DNA from: Isoetes taiwanensis
Lineage: Eukaryota > Streptophyta > Lycopodiopsida > Isoetales > Isoetaceae
NCBI GenBank assembly: GCA_021234155.1
Contig: JAJEKV010000008.1
Span: 10,906,740-10,970,739, forward strand
Reading direction: 5' to 3'
DNA length: 64,000 bases
The notes beneath the pieces were generated by a model. It saw only the letters and a program-made list of their open reading frames with translations. It did no database searches and was not told the origin of the DNA. Position numbers and translations under genes: made by a program. The first letter of the stretch is position 1. Every line of letters starts with the position of its first letter. Positions 24,001 to 33,602 of this stretch are shown here, one piece after another.

Positions 24001-26310
24001 CTCTCGCAAGGGGCTTTGGACAAACGGAAGGCATAAAAAATCGTCGCTCCCACCGGGAGGCTCCGAATGGAAAAAGTCGAAACAGAGGGCCGCTAACCTA
24101 TACCCACATCACCAACAAAACAACAAGACAAAACAAACCTCCCAAGAGTGGAAGGGTTGATTAAGGCCACGCGATAAAAATACAATAACAAAGAAGGAGG
24201 AGGGGTGGGTTCAAAGAGAATAAGGTATCGCCGAGAGAGAAGAGGAAGGAAACCGATGTGAAGTCGGGGTAAATGCCTAAAATAGCAAACTCCCAACCGT
24301 AATGGGCATGCCGCATGCATGCAAAACATGCATGCTCGTCCCATTCTAGAATGGCATCCGATGTCTCGGATCGATAAATTTTTTTGCCACCGGATTCCTA
24401 ACCCATCTCCAAAGACACAGCCCAATTTTCAAATTTTCTGAGAAGGTCTAGGTCAAAGGGTTAGCTAAGGTCAAAGGAATAGAGTTTGTGGGATCGTTGT
24501 ACTTGGGGTTGACCTTGGCTCATTTGGACGTTATACTTGGTCTAAGATTGCATTGAGAATATAAGCATCATAACTATTAGAATGAAGATAAATGATTACG
24601 AAAAAGCATCATAACTACTAGAATGAAGATAAATGATTACGTAAAAGCAAAAGACTAGTGCGGGTTGGGGGTTAGATTTGGTTGTTTGTGATGATGGTTG
24701 TGTTTCAAGATCAAGGCATATGGATAGAGAGAATGCCCTTGTTCAACGGATTGCTCCCCAAAGCTATTTGACATGGATGGCATAATTAACTTGTAATGAA
24801 CCGAATTCGGGGCAAGCAACTCCCTGGGAGTTTAGGGTCCCAGCTCATGGCCAACACCCCCACTCCATGTCAAGATACGGTGCAAGGTCCCCACTAAACC
24901 GACAAGGAGAGCCTCCTCAAACGTAAACCCCCGTGGACTTGCCGTGATTCTAGAAGGGTTTTTGTTTTGGGGGCCGAGTTTTGGTCTTCTGGCCACAGAA
25001 CTTGGTCCCTAGGGCAACGTCGACGTTCTGAGTCCATTGGCAGAGCCAAATCGCAGTTCCGGAGAGGGGAGGTCGCCCGTCCGTCCCCAGGGCCTTGGGG
25101 AGAGGAAATTCGGGGCAAGCAGCTTCCGGGGGGATTTTAGGGTCCGTGCTCTGGCATCAACACCCCCACTCCACGTCAAGTCACGGCGCAAGGTCCCGCC
25201 CCCTAAATCGGACAAGGAGAGGGCCTCCAAAACGTGAAACCCCGTGGGCTGCCGTGTTCTAGAAGGGTTTGCATTTTGGGGGCCGAGACTTGGTCCATTG
25301 CACTTGGGACTGGCCGAGAAGCCGCAGCCAGAATACGGAGCAAGGGGAACAGACGGAAAGGAGTTTGGGCCCCCGCCCTCCTCCCGATGTGGCAAGTAGA
25401 AGTTCGGGGCGCTTTTTGCAAATGGCAAGACATTCATAAATTCGTATAATTAATGCATTGTACGAAAATAAATTCTGATTTTTTGCCAGCTGGATTCCTA
25501 ATCCATCTCCATCACACAACCCAATTTTTGAAATTTTCGGAGAAGGTCTAGGTCAAAGGGTTAGCTAAGGTCAAAGGAATGGAGTTTGTGGGATCGTTGT
25601 ATTTGGGGTTGACCTTGGCTCGGCGGACGCTATACTTGGTCTAAGATTGCATTGGACGAAACCGTGACTTGCCGATTCTAGAAGGGTTTTGTTTTGGTTT
25701 TTCCCCCCTAAAGCTATTTGACATGGATGGCATAACTAACTTGTAATGAACTGGGTTTTGTTTCTCGTAAAACAATTGTACCTTGATGAAAGATTGCTTC
25801 ATAGTTTCCAAGTGAAAATTTTTTTAATGTGTCCGCACCGCCTTGTTGCCCCCCTGGTCAAAGACTCGCCTTTTTTCGATGCACACTCTTTTAGTTATGC
25901 ATTTTATTGCATTTATGGTTTATAAATTCGTAGTTAATGCATGGCATGGAATTAAATTATGGTTTTTGGTCACCTGGCTTCTATGGTCATCACTAAAGAT
26001 CTGAGAAAATTTCCAAAATTTTCTGGATAAGGTCCGCAGCGTTGGGTTAGAACGGTCGATGGCGGCAGTTGTTGGGCAAGCATGACTGGCACCCTTCCCC
26101 AAGTCAAACAAGGCGACTTTGAATGGCCACCTCAGTAGAGGGGAGAGTCCCGTCCCCAGGAGACGGACCCCAAAAACGTTCTCGAGGCAGCTCTTCTCTG
26201 CAGAGGGCCCACGGGGATCAGATGCTAATGAACACCCTCCCGAAGCTCAGTTCCCTTATATATTCGACCGTTGAATCCTCCGTTCAAGGATCCAAGTCCA
26301 TTCGGGGATC
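21020..26310 (+). repeat. Higher-order array of about 1.72 kb, derived from the 1.12-kb monomer
   Basis: The phrase GTCAAAGGAATAGAGTTTG and its variants recur near 21025, 22760, 24470 and 25575. Units of 1.71-1.74 kb contain the GC-rich core of the first array plus about 0.6 kb extra. The extra part includes an internal 45-bp doublet (CATCATAACTATTAGAATGA) near 21110, 22855 and 24565, and a block ending ATGTCTCGGATCGAT at about 22645 and 24365. The last unit (25,550-26,310) is shortened, and its final 400 bp again match the ordinary 1.12-kb monomer in diverged form. Confidence 0.85.
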
Positions 26311-26374
26311 GCTCAAATAAGCCTAGGGACAAACTTTAATGAGCTTCACATTAAAAAAAAAGATGCAAAAACAA

Positions 26375-26465
26375 TAACGTCGCTATAACAAAATACGTCG
26401 CAAGGACGTCGCGTGCGACGCAGATTTGAAATAACGTCGCATGCGACGTGACGTCGCATTGGGGC
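26375..26465 (+). repeat. Left subterminal repeats of element B
   Basis: Several copies of ACGTCGCATGCGACG and truncated forms (for example CGTCGCGTGCGACG) in 90 bp, in the same context as the block at 10265-10340. Confidence 0.7.
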
Positions 26466-26639
26466 GCCTTCGTAATATTTTGAACCCGCGGCGGTGGGGC
26501 ATTTTTAGGAACTTCTTTTGCCCTACTTCTTCCGAGGTTCTTGGGCGATTATCAAGGGCGCTAGTAATTCGATCTACCTGCAAGCAACTATTCTAAGGTT
26601 AGTATATCATGTTTTTAGATTGAATAGGTTTTGGATTGA

Positions 26640-27510
26640 ATGGTGCATGCCCAACCTTCCTCTTTTTTTTGGTTTCCTTTCCTTCCTCTTCTTCTTTGTT
26701 CTTGATTTTTTTTCTTCCCATTCTTCCATGCCTCGCGTTCATTCTTTTTTCCTCCTTCTTTCTTTCTCATGCTTCATTTCTTCCTCATTCTTCCTCATGC
26801 TTCATTTCTTTCCTCCTTCTTCCATGCTTCATTCTTTTCCTCATTCTTTCTTCCCATATTTCTTCTTTCCTCATTTCTTTTCTCATTCTTTCTTCCTCAT
26901 TCTTTCTCATTTCTTTCTTCCTCATGCTTTCTCATTCTTTTATTCCTCACTCTTTCTCATTCTTCCTCATTCTTTCTAATTTCTTGCTTTCTCATTTCTT
27001 TCTCATGCTTTCTCATTTCTTTCTCATTTTTTTTCTCATGCTTTCTCATTTGTTTCTCATTTCCATTCTTTCTCATGCTTTTCATTCCTAATTCTTTCCC
27101 TCCCTTCCCTCATTTCTTTCTTCTCTTCCCTTCCTTATTCTTCATCATTTTTTTTCATTTCTTATTCTTCATTCTTTTTAATTTCATTTCTTCATTCTTC
27201 ATTTGTTTCTTATTCTTCACATTTCTTCCTCACTTTCCATTCGATCCTTTCTTTTCCCTTCCCTTTTATTTCTTCCTTCCATTCTATTCCCTTCCCTTCT
27301 CTTATTTCCTCTTATTTTTTCTTCATTCTTTCTTGTTTCTTCTCTTATTTCTTCTCTATTCTATCCTTATTTCTTCCTTCTATTCTCTTATTTCTTTCTC
27401 TTGTTTTATTTCTATCTCTTGTTTTCTATCCCCCTTTTTTTTTTTCTTTCTTTTCTTCTTGATCTTTTTCTTCTTTGTTCTTATTCCTCTAATGCTTTGT
27501 TACTTCTGTT
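26640..27510 (+). repeat. Polypyrimidine tract of about 850 bp
   Basis: Almost pure C/T on the + strand, built from irregular TTCTTTCTCAT-like units. It ends near TGTTGCAG (27507-27514), a strong splice acceptor, and a GTAAGT donor follows at about 27569, so a short exon of about 55 bp may lie between. The tract gives long open frames rich in Phe, Ser and Leu on the + strand; these follow from composition and are not genes. Confidence 0.8.
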
Positions 27511-27639
27511 GCAGCTTTCTATTACGATTTGGACCCGACAGGATCTTGTACACGCGTCCTTATTTTGGTAAGTAGTTGATCGCACTTGCATTTTATTTTT
27601 ATAGTTTTAAGTAGGTTAAAAAAATTGATGGAGTGGCTT

Positions 27640-28015
27640 GTTCAAGGGCACGGGTCGGCTCCACCTAGAGTGGGGAGGACCATGTACCGGGTTCAAGTCC
27701 ACTTTCACTACAATCATAAATGTTTCCTAGGTTAATGAGTGGCTTGTTCAAGGGCACGGTCGGCTCCACCTAGAGTGGAGAGGACCACGTACCCGGGTTC
27801 AAGTCCACTTCCAGTTCCACTTGTTATTTTTTAGGTTTAAAATAAAATTGTAGTGGCTTGTTCAAGGTCACGGCCGGCTCCACCTTATGGGAGAGGACTA
27901 GGTGTCCGGGTCCAAGTCCACTTTTCTTTCTCATTCTTAGGTAGATGTGGCTACGGGCAAGGACATGGTCGGCTCCACCATGAAAGTGGGGAGGACCAGG
28001 TGTTCGGGCCTTAGT
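27640..28015 (+). repeat. Four-copy intron repeat, shared with element A
   Basis: Copies at about 27648, 27753, 27868 and 27963, each with CGGCTCCACC, GTGGAGAGGACCA and a tail such as GGGTTCAAGTCC. The relatives at 4250-4545 sit at the same relative place in element A. The tail resembles a pol III B box, but no A box was found. Confidence 0.75.
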
Positions 28016-28029
28016 TCACGCTTATTGTC

Positions 28030-28440
28030 GGGCTTTAGCTAGAGGTAGCTAGGGCTAGGTTAAGTTAACGAATCGGATGATTCCCTTCACACCCGTGCTA
28101 GTAAAAAAAAAAAAAGGTTAGGCTAACTTAATGTAGTACTAATTCGCACTAAAAGTTGGTGGTAAAAAATAACTTAACTAATTAACTAAATTATTTGAAC
28201 ATGTCTAGTTAAGTTAGCCAAAGGCATAAAAAATTATATGTACAATTAACTAAACTTAAAGTGACCTCTATAGTGCAAATTTCTAATTTAGTTAATTTTA
28301 GTTAATTTTGCTAACTAATCCGAACAAGGTGCTAAGATAAGTTTAGGTAGTGTTTTTGGTTAAAAAAGTTAACTAAAATTTGGGACTATCTCGCTAACTA
28401 ATTAACTAGTAATAATTTAATGTAAATTGACCGTGGGTCC
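28030..28440. repeat. AT-rich segment with TAACTAATTAACTA repeats
   Basis: Many partly palindromic copies of TTAACTAATTAACTA and GTTAGCTAA-like words. It may be a decayed MITE, but I could not define ends. Confidence 0.35.
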
Positions 28441-28658
28441 AATACCCTAATCTAACCTATTTAGTTTTTCTTGTTTTTCTTCTTTTTTTTTCTTGCTTTT
28501 GGGGCTGGGAGGGGGGTCGGATAAGGTATTAGTCGCCATAGGGCGTGTTATAAGTAATGATTATATGGTCTGCATACATGTTTGATATTGTCGTATTATG
28601 TTGCATTTACTTTGTGCATGCTTGGCTTTTGTATTCATTATTTTGTTTTGTTTGTAGG

Positions 28659-29148
28659 CATAAAAATGGCCTCAGTAAGGACAGAGATGCTTAGTGAAAT
28701 TAGGCGCATCCTCATCAATCAAATATGCCTGAGACCGGAATTTAACGACATATGCAACCCGATGATCGAATTAACCGCTTTTGTAGCATCGGTTGAGAAA
28801 GAATGTCGGTCCGAATTATGTGGGAGGTGGCCGAGCATGAGTCCGAAGTTGGAAGATATGATGAGAAAGAACTTAAAGTCTTGGGTTTGCAATCCTGAGC
28901 CAGAATTGAGGATGCTACTTAAGTATAAAGTGCCACTTATGAGCCCCTATGCTGAGGCATACGTGGGACGATGGGCTAATTCGTGGCGAAGTGCAAAGGT
29001 TCGACGCAAAGATCACAAGATGGCCAGTAGCAGTCTCAATGATGAGCAGGTGAAGGAGTTAGATAGTCTTATCCATGGTGGGAGCTCTATTGGTGCAGGG
29101 GCTAGATTATCATTACATGCTCATGATAAATGTGTCGCGATTTATTGA
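28659..29148 (+). pseudogene. Exon of unknown protein, N-terminal to the kinase-like part
   Basis: Open from an acceptor (TTTGTTTGTAG ending 28657) through an ATG at 28667 to a TGA at 29146-29148, about 160 codons. The protein begins MASVRTEMLSEIRRILINQ and contains CRSELCGRWPSMSPKLEDMM and SSSLNDEQVKELDSLIHG. It looks helical and charged; I do not recognise the family. The kinase-like frame begins 19 bp after the stop, so the two were probably one protein split by a mutation. It is the longest clean coding-looking stretch in element B. Confidence 0.5.
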
Positions 29149-29166
29149 CAAAAAGACATTCTGTGG

Positions 29167-30150
29167 ATGCCGTTTGGAGTTGTAAAGTGCATTGGTAGTA
29201 AACAAGGCGCCAAATATACCAAATCCGGATCTTGGGAACCCCGTGACTTTAATCAAGATGATTATTATACTGGCATTGTGTGGAGAGGCCAAGATAGAGC
29301 TGCATCATGGTTGTTGGCTGACAAGTATATCCGTTTCAAGAGCCCAAGTCCAGCATTGGCCACACCCCTTGGACTTGCCCCTGAGGTCTTTTGTGGAGAT
29401 GAGCCACATGGACCAATGGTAGTCCTGCCATTCATGAATGGAGGAACCTTTGCAGAATTACTTGACCATCTTCCGAGCCAATTCTCTTCTTATAGGAGAT
29501 GGTCAAATGCAATGCATAGTGCTCCAAGAAGGGCTGATATGAAGATAAGTGCGAGTGGAAAGCCAAAATGAGACTCGCGGTATAAGCACGTCCCGTAAAT
29601 AGCTCTCGCTCTTGCGAAGGAGTCTATGCCATCCACGCTCCAGGTTGGACACACACAAAGCTCAATTGCAAAAGGGTCAAACTCCATTTTGATGACTCCC
29701 TTACAAATGTGTGGGTGGCTATTGGTGATTGGGACACGACCCTCCGTTTTTTTTGCAAGGAGCGAATGCCCAAATTGAAGAGCCGTTATACACTACAAGA
29801 TGGAGCAGTGCGATATCCTTTGGTGGGAGAAGAGAGTTTTTACATCATCATCGATGATCAAGCATCATGGGGGCATGAGATATCGACATATATTCCCCGG
29901 GCTACATTTATTTAGATGCTCCTTGATTTTGTCGAGCAATTCGGCTTATGGGGTTGTGTGTTGAGATAAACCCAACCGATCGATACTCTAGCACATTGGA
30001 CATCATCCAACATATGAAGGTCCAAATGATGATGGATAGAGAGCTGGTGCACATGGATCGCCCATCTATTGCTCGCCGTCGATGTGTTCAAAAAAAGCAG
30101 GCTTTCTTCCTCGATATAGTTGTGAGAGAGACGACATATGAAGTGTGGTG
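29167..30150 (+). pseudogene. Degenerate protein-kinase-like domain
   Basis: Three successive frames read like the C-terminal two thirds of a eukaryotic kinase. GPMVVLPFMNGGTFAELLDHLP (about 29410-29475) resembles the hinge and helix D. GVYAIHAPGWTHTKLNCKRVKL (about 29622-29690) resembles the catalytic loop, where H-R-D-L-K-x-x-N is expected. VWVAIGDWDTT (about 29710-29742) falls where DFG is expected. EINPTDRYSS (29962-29991) resembles the end of the C-lobe. The catalytic Asp (K here), the loop Asn (R here) and the DFG motif are all missing, and stops or shifts separate the parts. Homology is inferred from motif order only; activity is very unlikely. It could be a gene captured by the CACTA element. 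Confidence 0.45.
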
Positions 30151-30374
30151 ATCCACTTGAGATGGCTAAGCTAATTGTTAAATGCTTGCAAGAAGTGATT
30201 AATATAATTTTGTCTTCCTATTTGAGGCTTGTTGCAACCAATAAATGTTTTTTAGTCAAAATTACTAATGAAAAGTAATTTATTAATCAAAAAATTATAA
30301 TTAATGGTAAATAAATTATTAATCATAACTTGTAGATAAAGTGTCGCTTCTGGACGTCAAACCCTAGGTTTTGT

Positions 30375-30442
30375 GTGCTACATCATCAAACCCTAGATTG
30401 TAAATGCCATGTGGCACAATCTAGGGTTTGATGATGTGGCAC
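30375..30442. repeat. 26-bp-arm hairpin
   Basis: Left arm 30375-30400, 16-nt loop 30401-30416, right arm 30417-30442. The inner 20 bp of the arms pair perfectly (CATCATCAAACCCTAGATTG) and the outer 6 have one mismatch. It sits in a stretch (30340-30640) with several more copies of CTAGGGTTTGATGATGTGGC. It could be a MITE core or a small-RNA hairpin. Confidence 0.75.
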
Positions 30443-31074
30443 ACGCTAAGTTTAGGGTTTGATGACATGGCACGATACTATGATGTGGCAATAGGAAGTC
30501 GCGACGTGACACAACCTAGGGTTTGATGATGTGCCACACGCAGCGTAGGGTTTTCATGATGTGGCACTAAAAATGCCACGGGATAATTTAGGGTTAGGTG
30601 TATGACATGATACATGGCCCGATAATATGGCAACCTAGAGTTCGATATGCACCCCATACATATATAATGAGATACTTTTCTAATAATATAAATAAGAAGA
30701 TAAGAATATAAATTTAGGTATTTATTCAAAGACACTTGTTCAAAGCTTTTTCTCGCTAATTCTCGTTATGTTCAAATTAATATATATAGTCATGGCGGAG
30801 GCTCAATTCTTAGCGGTTTTCCTCATTGTGGCCCTCTTTTCGCTGATGCAATATTCATGGCATTACGCTGCGTCTCCCCCTCCGCCAGTCCAAGGCGGTC
30901 AAGACTGCAGAAGTCTGTAGGGGCTCATTAGTGGCACATTTCAACCATAAAAATACTATTTTTCATCTCTATGGTTTGTAAGTATCATTCTATTATTGCA
31001 ACCAATATCATTCATGGTTATCAAATGTTTCTCTCACAATTTCTTTTTTGATCTAGGTGTGCTCTTTTTTCGTG

Positions 31075-33185
31075 ATGAATAGAGGTAATCGCAATCGTGA
31101 CGGAGAATGAGCAAGACTAAGGTAAGTATTTATATAGTTTTTATTATACGCTTTACCCTCTAATTAGGTATGTGAGTTTATGCATGGAGTTTTAATTTGT
31201 TGTGTAGAGGAAAGGGACGAGTTTAGAGAAAATAGGAGGAGGACTCCACGAGGTAGGGGCAATCGTGCCGATGGTCCTCCAAGACGCCAACCTCCACCTA
31301 TCACTACACCAGCAGGTTTGGGTATTAAGATAGCTTTTTATAAAAATAATAAATAAATGAAAATAAAAATAATAAATGCATGATATTTGTGCTTTCGACT
31401 CCTCCCCCGCCCCCCTTCCTTCAAAAAACATGTCTCCCCGCCGAGAGAGACCAAATTGCAAAGCATATTTTGCCTCTTTGACACCAACGCCCGGTAGGTG
31501 ACCCCCCGCTCCTATTCCCCAACGACATAGTGTTGATTATCGGCCTCCACGTTCTCGCGAGAATATTGAGAATGCTAGACGTAGTATGGACTCCCGTTCT
31601 AGGCAAGAGACGGGAACAGATTTTTCTAATGCAAGGAACTTGGAGGAAGATTTCAACAGGTAAATATATATCCACTACGTACCAAACATTTCTTTGGTTG
31701 CAGCATGTTAAAGATGCTCATTCTCTCATTACTTCCCAGAGTCAAGAAGTAGTGGAGCAACAGACTCACAACCTTCAAGATCGCGACGATCATCACAGGG
31801 TTCGGGATCCAAGAACATGGTATTTCGCGACTTGGAGAGGCAAGGATCCCGACGACGTCCACGTGTCACTGAAGAAGAGCGTCCATTTCGCTTTGTTTTA
31901 GACACGTAAGTCTGCGGGTGATTTGGCCCCGAATATACCCGACTATCATATTAATAATAATTTTTTGATGTAAGTTATGTGAACATATTATTTAAGATAT
32001 CAACCTTAAATATTAGTACTTTGTCATCTAAATTTGTTGTTTTGTTCATTCTCTTCACTTAGAATACATTGCAAAGTGCTCAAAAGGTTCTTAATCGGGG
32101 CCGGGATATGTATATTGACGGTAGACATAAACACGCTTTTATATACCCACCATTTATGCTTGAGGGGACGCTCTTCCTAAGAAGGATGATGAGGGAAGTG
32201 TCTTTTATACTACAATCGAGGGACGGGTCACAAATAATATCTCTCGTTTATGGCCTCCCCGCGGTATAGGGGAGTGGCCTGGCGCTTATGACCAACGCGA
32301 AATAGAGAGCGTCAAAAATAAAATGAAACAGAGTTTCCCAGAGATAGAAAAAGCAAAGGCGTTTAACTGGAAGAAGCTCACTTCGATGATGGGCGAGCTT
32401 ATACGAAAAAGGAGGTACATGACCTAGTCATAGTCTTGTTTTTATTATTTTGATATGGCGTTGATCTATCGATTTATGTCAAAGGCACCATGTGGTCAAG
32501 GAACTGAAGCAGACTTGCGAAAAAGAAGGAGGCGATTGGTCAAAAGTCCCTAAACCACTTAATCTCCACAAGGAAAATATCAAGGTATTTCTTATTTTTT
32601 TTTTGTCATTCGTTCACTTTAACTTGTGATAATGTTGTGTGCCTTGCAATCGATTGCATTGAAGCGTGCAAAGGATCCAGAAAGCAAACATAGAGCTCGG
32701 ACCGACAAAGCAACTAAAAGTGATCGAAAGGCGTCTCATTTGGGCTCCGGCGGTCGAAAAGGGTTTTTCCATAGATTCGTAAGAGCTATATTAGTTCACA
32801 TTAATTTTAATAAGAACTTTAAATGTCACTAGCTAATACTCGTTATATTGTCATAGGAACATCTATACGGGTTTGCCCCTAACAAGCAGCAGGTACAAGT
32901 AGCCACGGAACGTGGAGCTGTTTATCTGTATCAACAGTTATACGACGAGGGAACTCTCCCAATTCGCGGGAATGCGGGGGTGCGTTGTAGAAAATTATTA
33001 TAATTCTATGAACTACATTAACGCCATATTCTTTTGGTTTTTATAGGAAGCAGTGGCGGATATGAATGAAGGTCTAGAGCATGACATAAGGCTCGTCTTG
33101 CCAGGAGGATCGCAAAAACGTCGATGGAGAGCCATCCAATCGCAACCGTACCGTGCGTCCTCTAACTACGTACTCGGATGACTAC
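31075..33185 (+). pseudogene. Multi-exon gene of element B, possibly a CACTA companion protein
   Basis: A spliced reading is visible on the + strand. Exons: MNRGNRNRDGE (31075); RRRTPRGRGNRADGPPRRQ (31207-31312, ending in GT); a Ser/Arg-rich exon ending NLEEDFNR (about 31500-31660, followed by GTAAAT); GSGSKNMVFRDLERQGSRRR to RFVLDT (31732-31902, preceded by AG and followed by GTAAGT); a longer exon (32063-32415) with one frame change; KELKQTCEKEGGDWSKVPK (32485-32583); KRAKDPESKHRARTDKATK (32655-32775); EHLYGFAPNKQQVQVATERG (32859-32978); and ADMNEGLEHDIRLVLPGG (33047-33180). A basic, disordered N-terminus and a C-terminal region of this style occur in plant CACTA companion proteins (Transposase_24 type), but I see no diagnostic motif. 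Splice sites look intact, decay is mild. Confidence 0.45.
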
Positions 33186-33244
33186 TCCACTGAATCTGAG
33201 AGAGAGTAGCTCTAGGCTAAAAGGGTGGATACTCCTCTTAACGA

Positions 33245-33430
33245 GTCTTTTGTGATTATTTAAAAATATAAATACAATTCACTTTTGTGATTATTTAAAA
33301 ATATAAATATAAAAATAATTTTGTGACTATTTAAAAATATGAATATAAAAACACTTTTGTGATTATTTAAAAATATTTTTATATAAATATATTTTTTATT
33401 TTTTTTTATTTTTTTTTATTTTTTTTTATT
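33245..33430 (+). repeat. AT-rich short tandem repeat and T tracts
   Basis: About four copies of TTGTGATTATTTAAAAATAT (33249-33385, spacing 37-53 bp) followed by repeated ATTTTTTTT. It lies between the last exon and the right subterminal repeats of element B. Confidence 0.75.
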
Positions 33431-33434
33431 TTTT

Positions 33435-33602
33435 TCCCCTTCACGTCGCATGCGACGCCGGCCAACGTCGCATGCGACGCACGTCGCATGCGACGTGTCT
33501 GCAACGACGTCTGCGCGACGTCTGAGCGACGCCGTCAGACGTCGCGCAGACGTCGCGCAGACGTCGCTATTGGCGTCGCTAAATGGCCTTTTTCTTGTTG
33601 TG
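33435..33602 (+). repeat. Right subterminal repeats and right end of element B
   Basis: Three perfect CGTCGCATGCGACG palindromes (33445-33500), then a series of GACGTCTGCGCGACGTC-type repeats and their complement, then GCGTCGCTAAATGG and the terminus CTTTTTCTTGTTGTG. Confidence 0.8.

Larger units (their letters stand above)
26347..33602 (+). mobile_element. CACTA-like element B with captured gene content
   Basis: The right end is clear: subterminal CGTCGCATGCGACG repeats followed by CTTTTTCTTGTTGTG at 33602, the inverse of the plant CACTA end CACTACAAGAAA. The proposed left end (CACATTAAAAAAAAA at 26347) is weaker, but the same subterminal repeats follow it. The 3-bp flanks (CTT and AAT) do not match, so no target-site duplication supports the pair. 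Inside are a very long pyrimidine tract, the 4-copy intron repeat also seen in element A, a degenerate kinase-like gene and a second multi-exon gene. No Tnp2 is present, so it would need a transposase from elsewhere. Confidence 0.6.

Noticed and set aside
26769-27575. A 268-codon open frame rich in Phe, Ser and Leu
   Set aside because: It lies in a polypyrimidine tract; absence of stops follows from the base composition and there is no domain.
27640-28015. The GGGTTCAAGTCC tails of the CACTA intron repeats as SINE B boxes
   Set aside because: No A box at the right distance, and the relatives in element A lack the motif.
30340-30640. A microRNA gene at the hairpin
   Set aside because: The arms pair perfectly and the word is repeated nearby, which fits a repeat-derived hairpin better; no small-RNA evidence is available.
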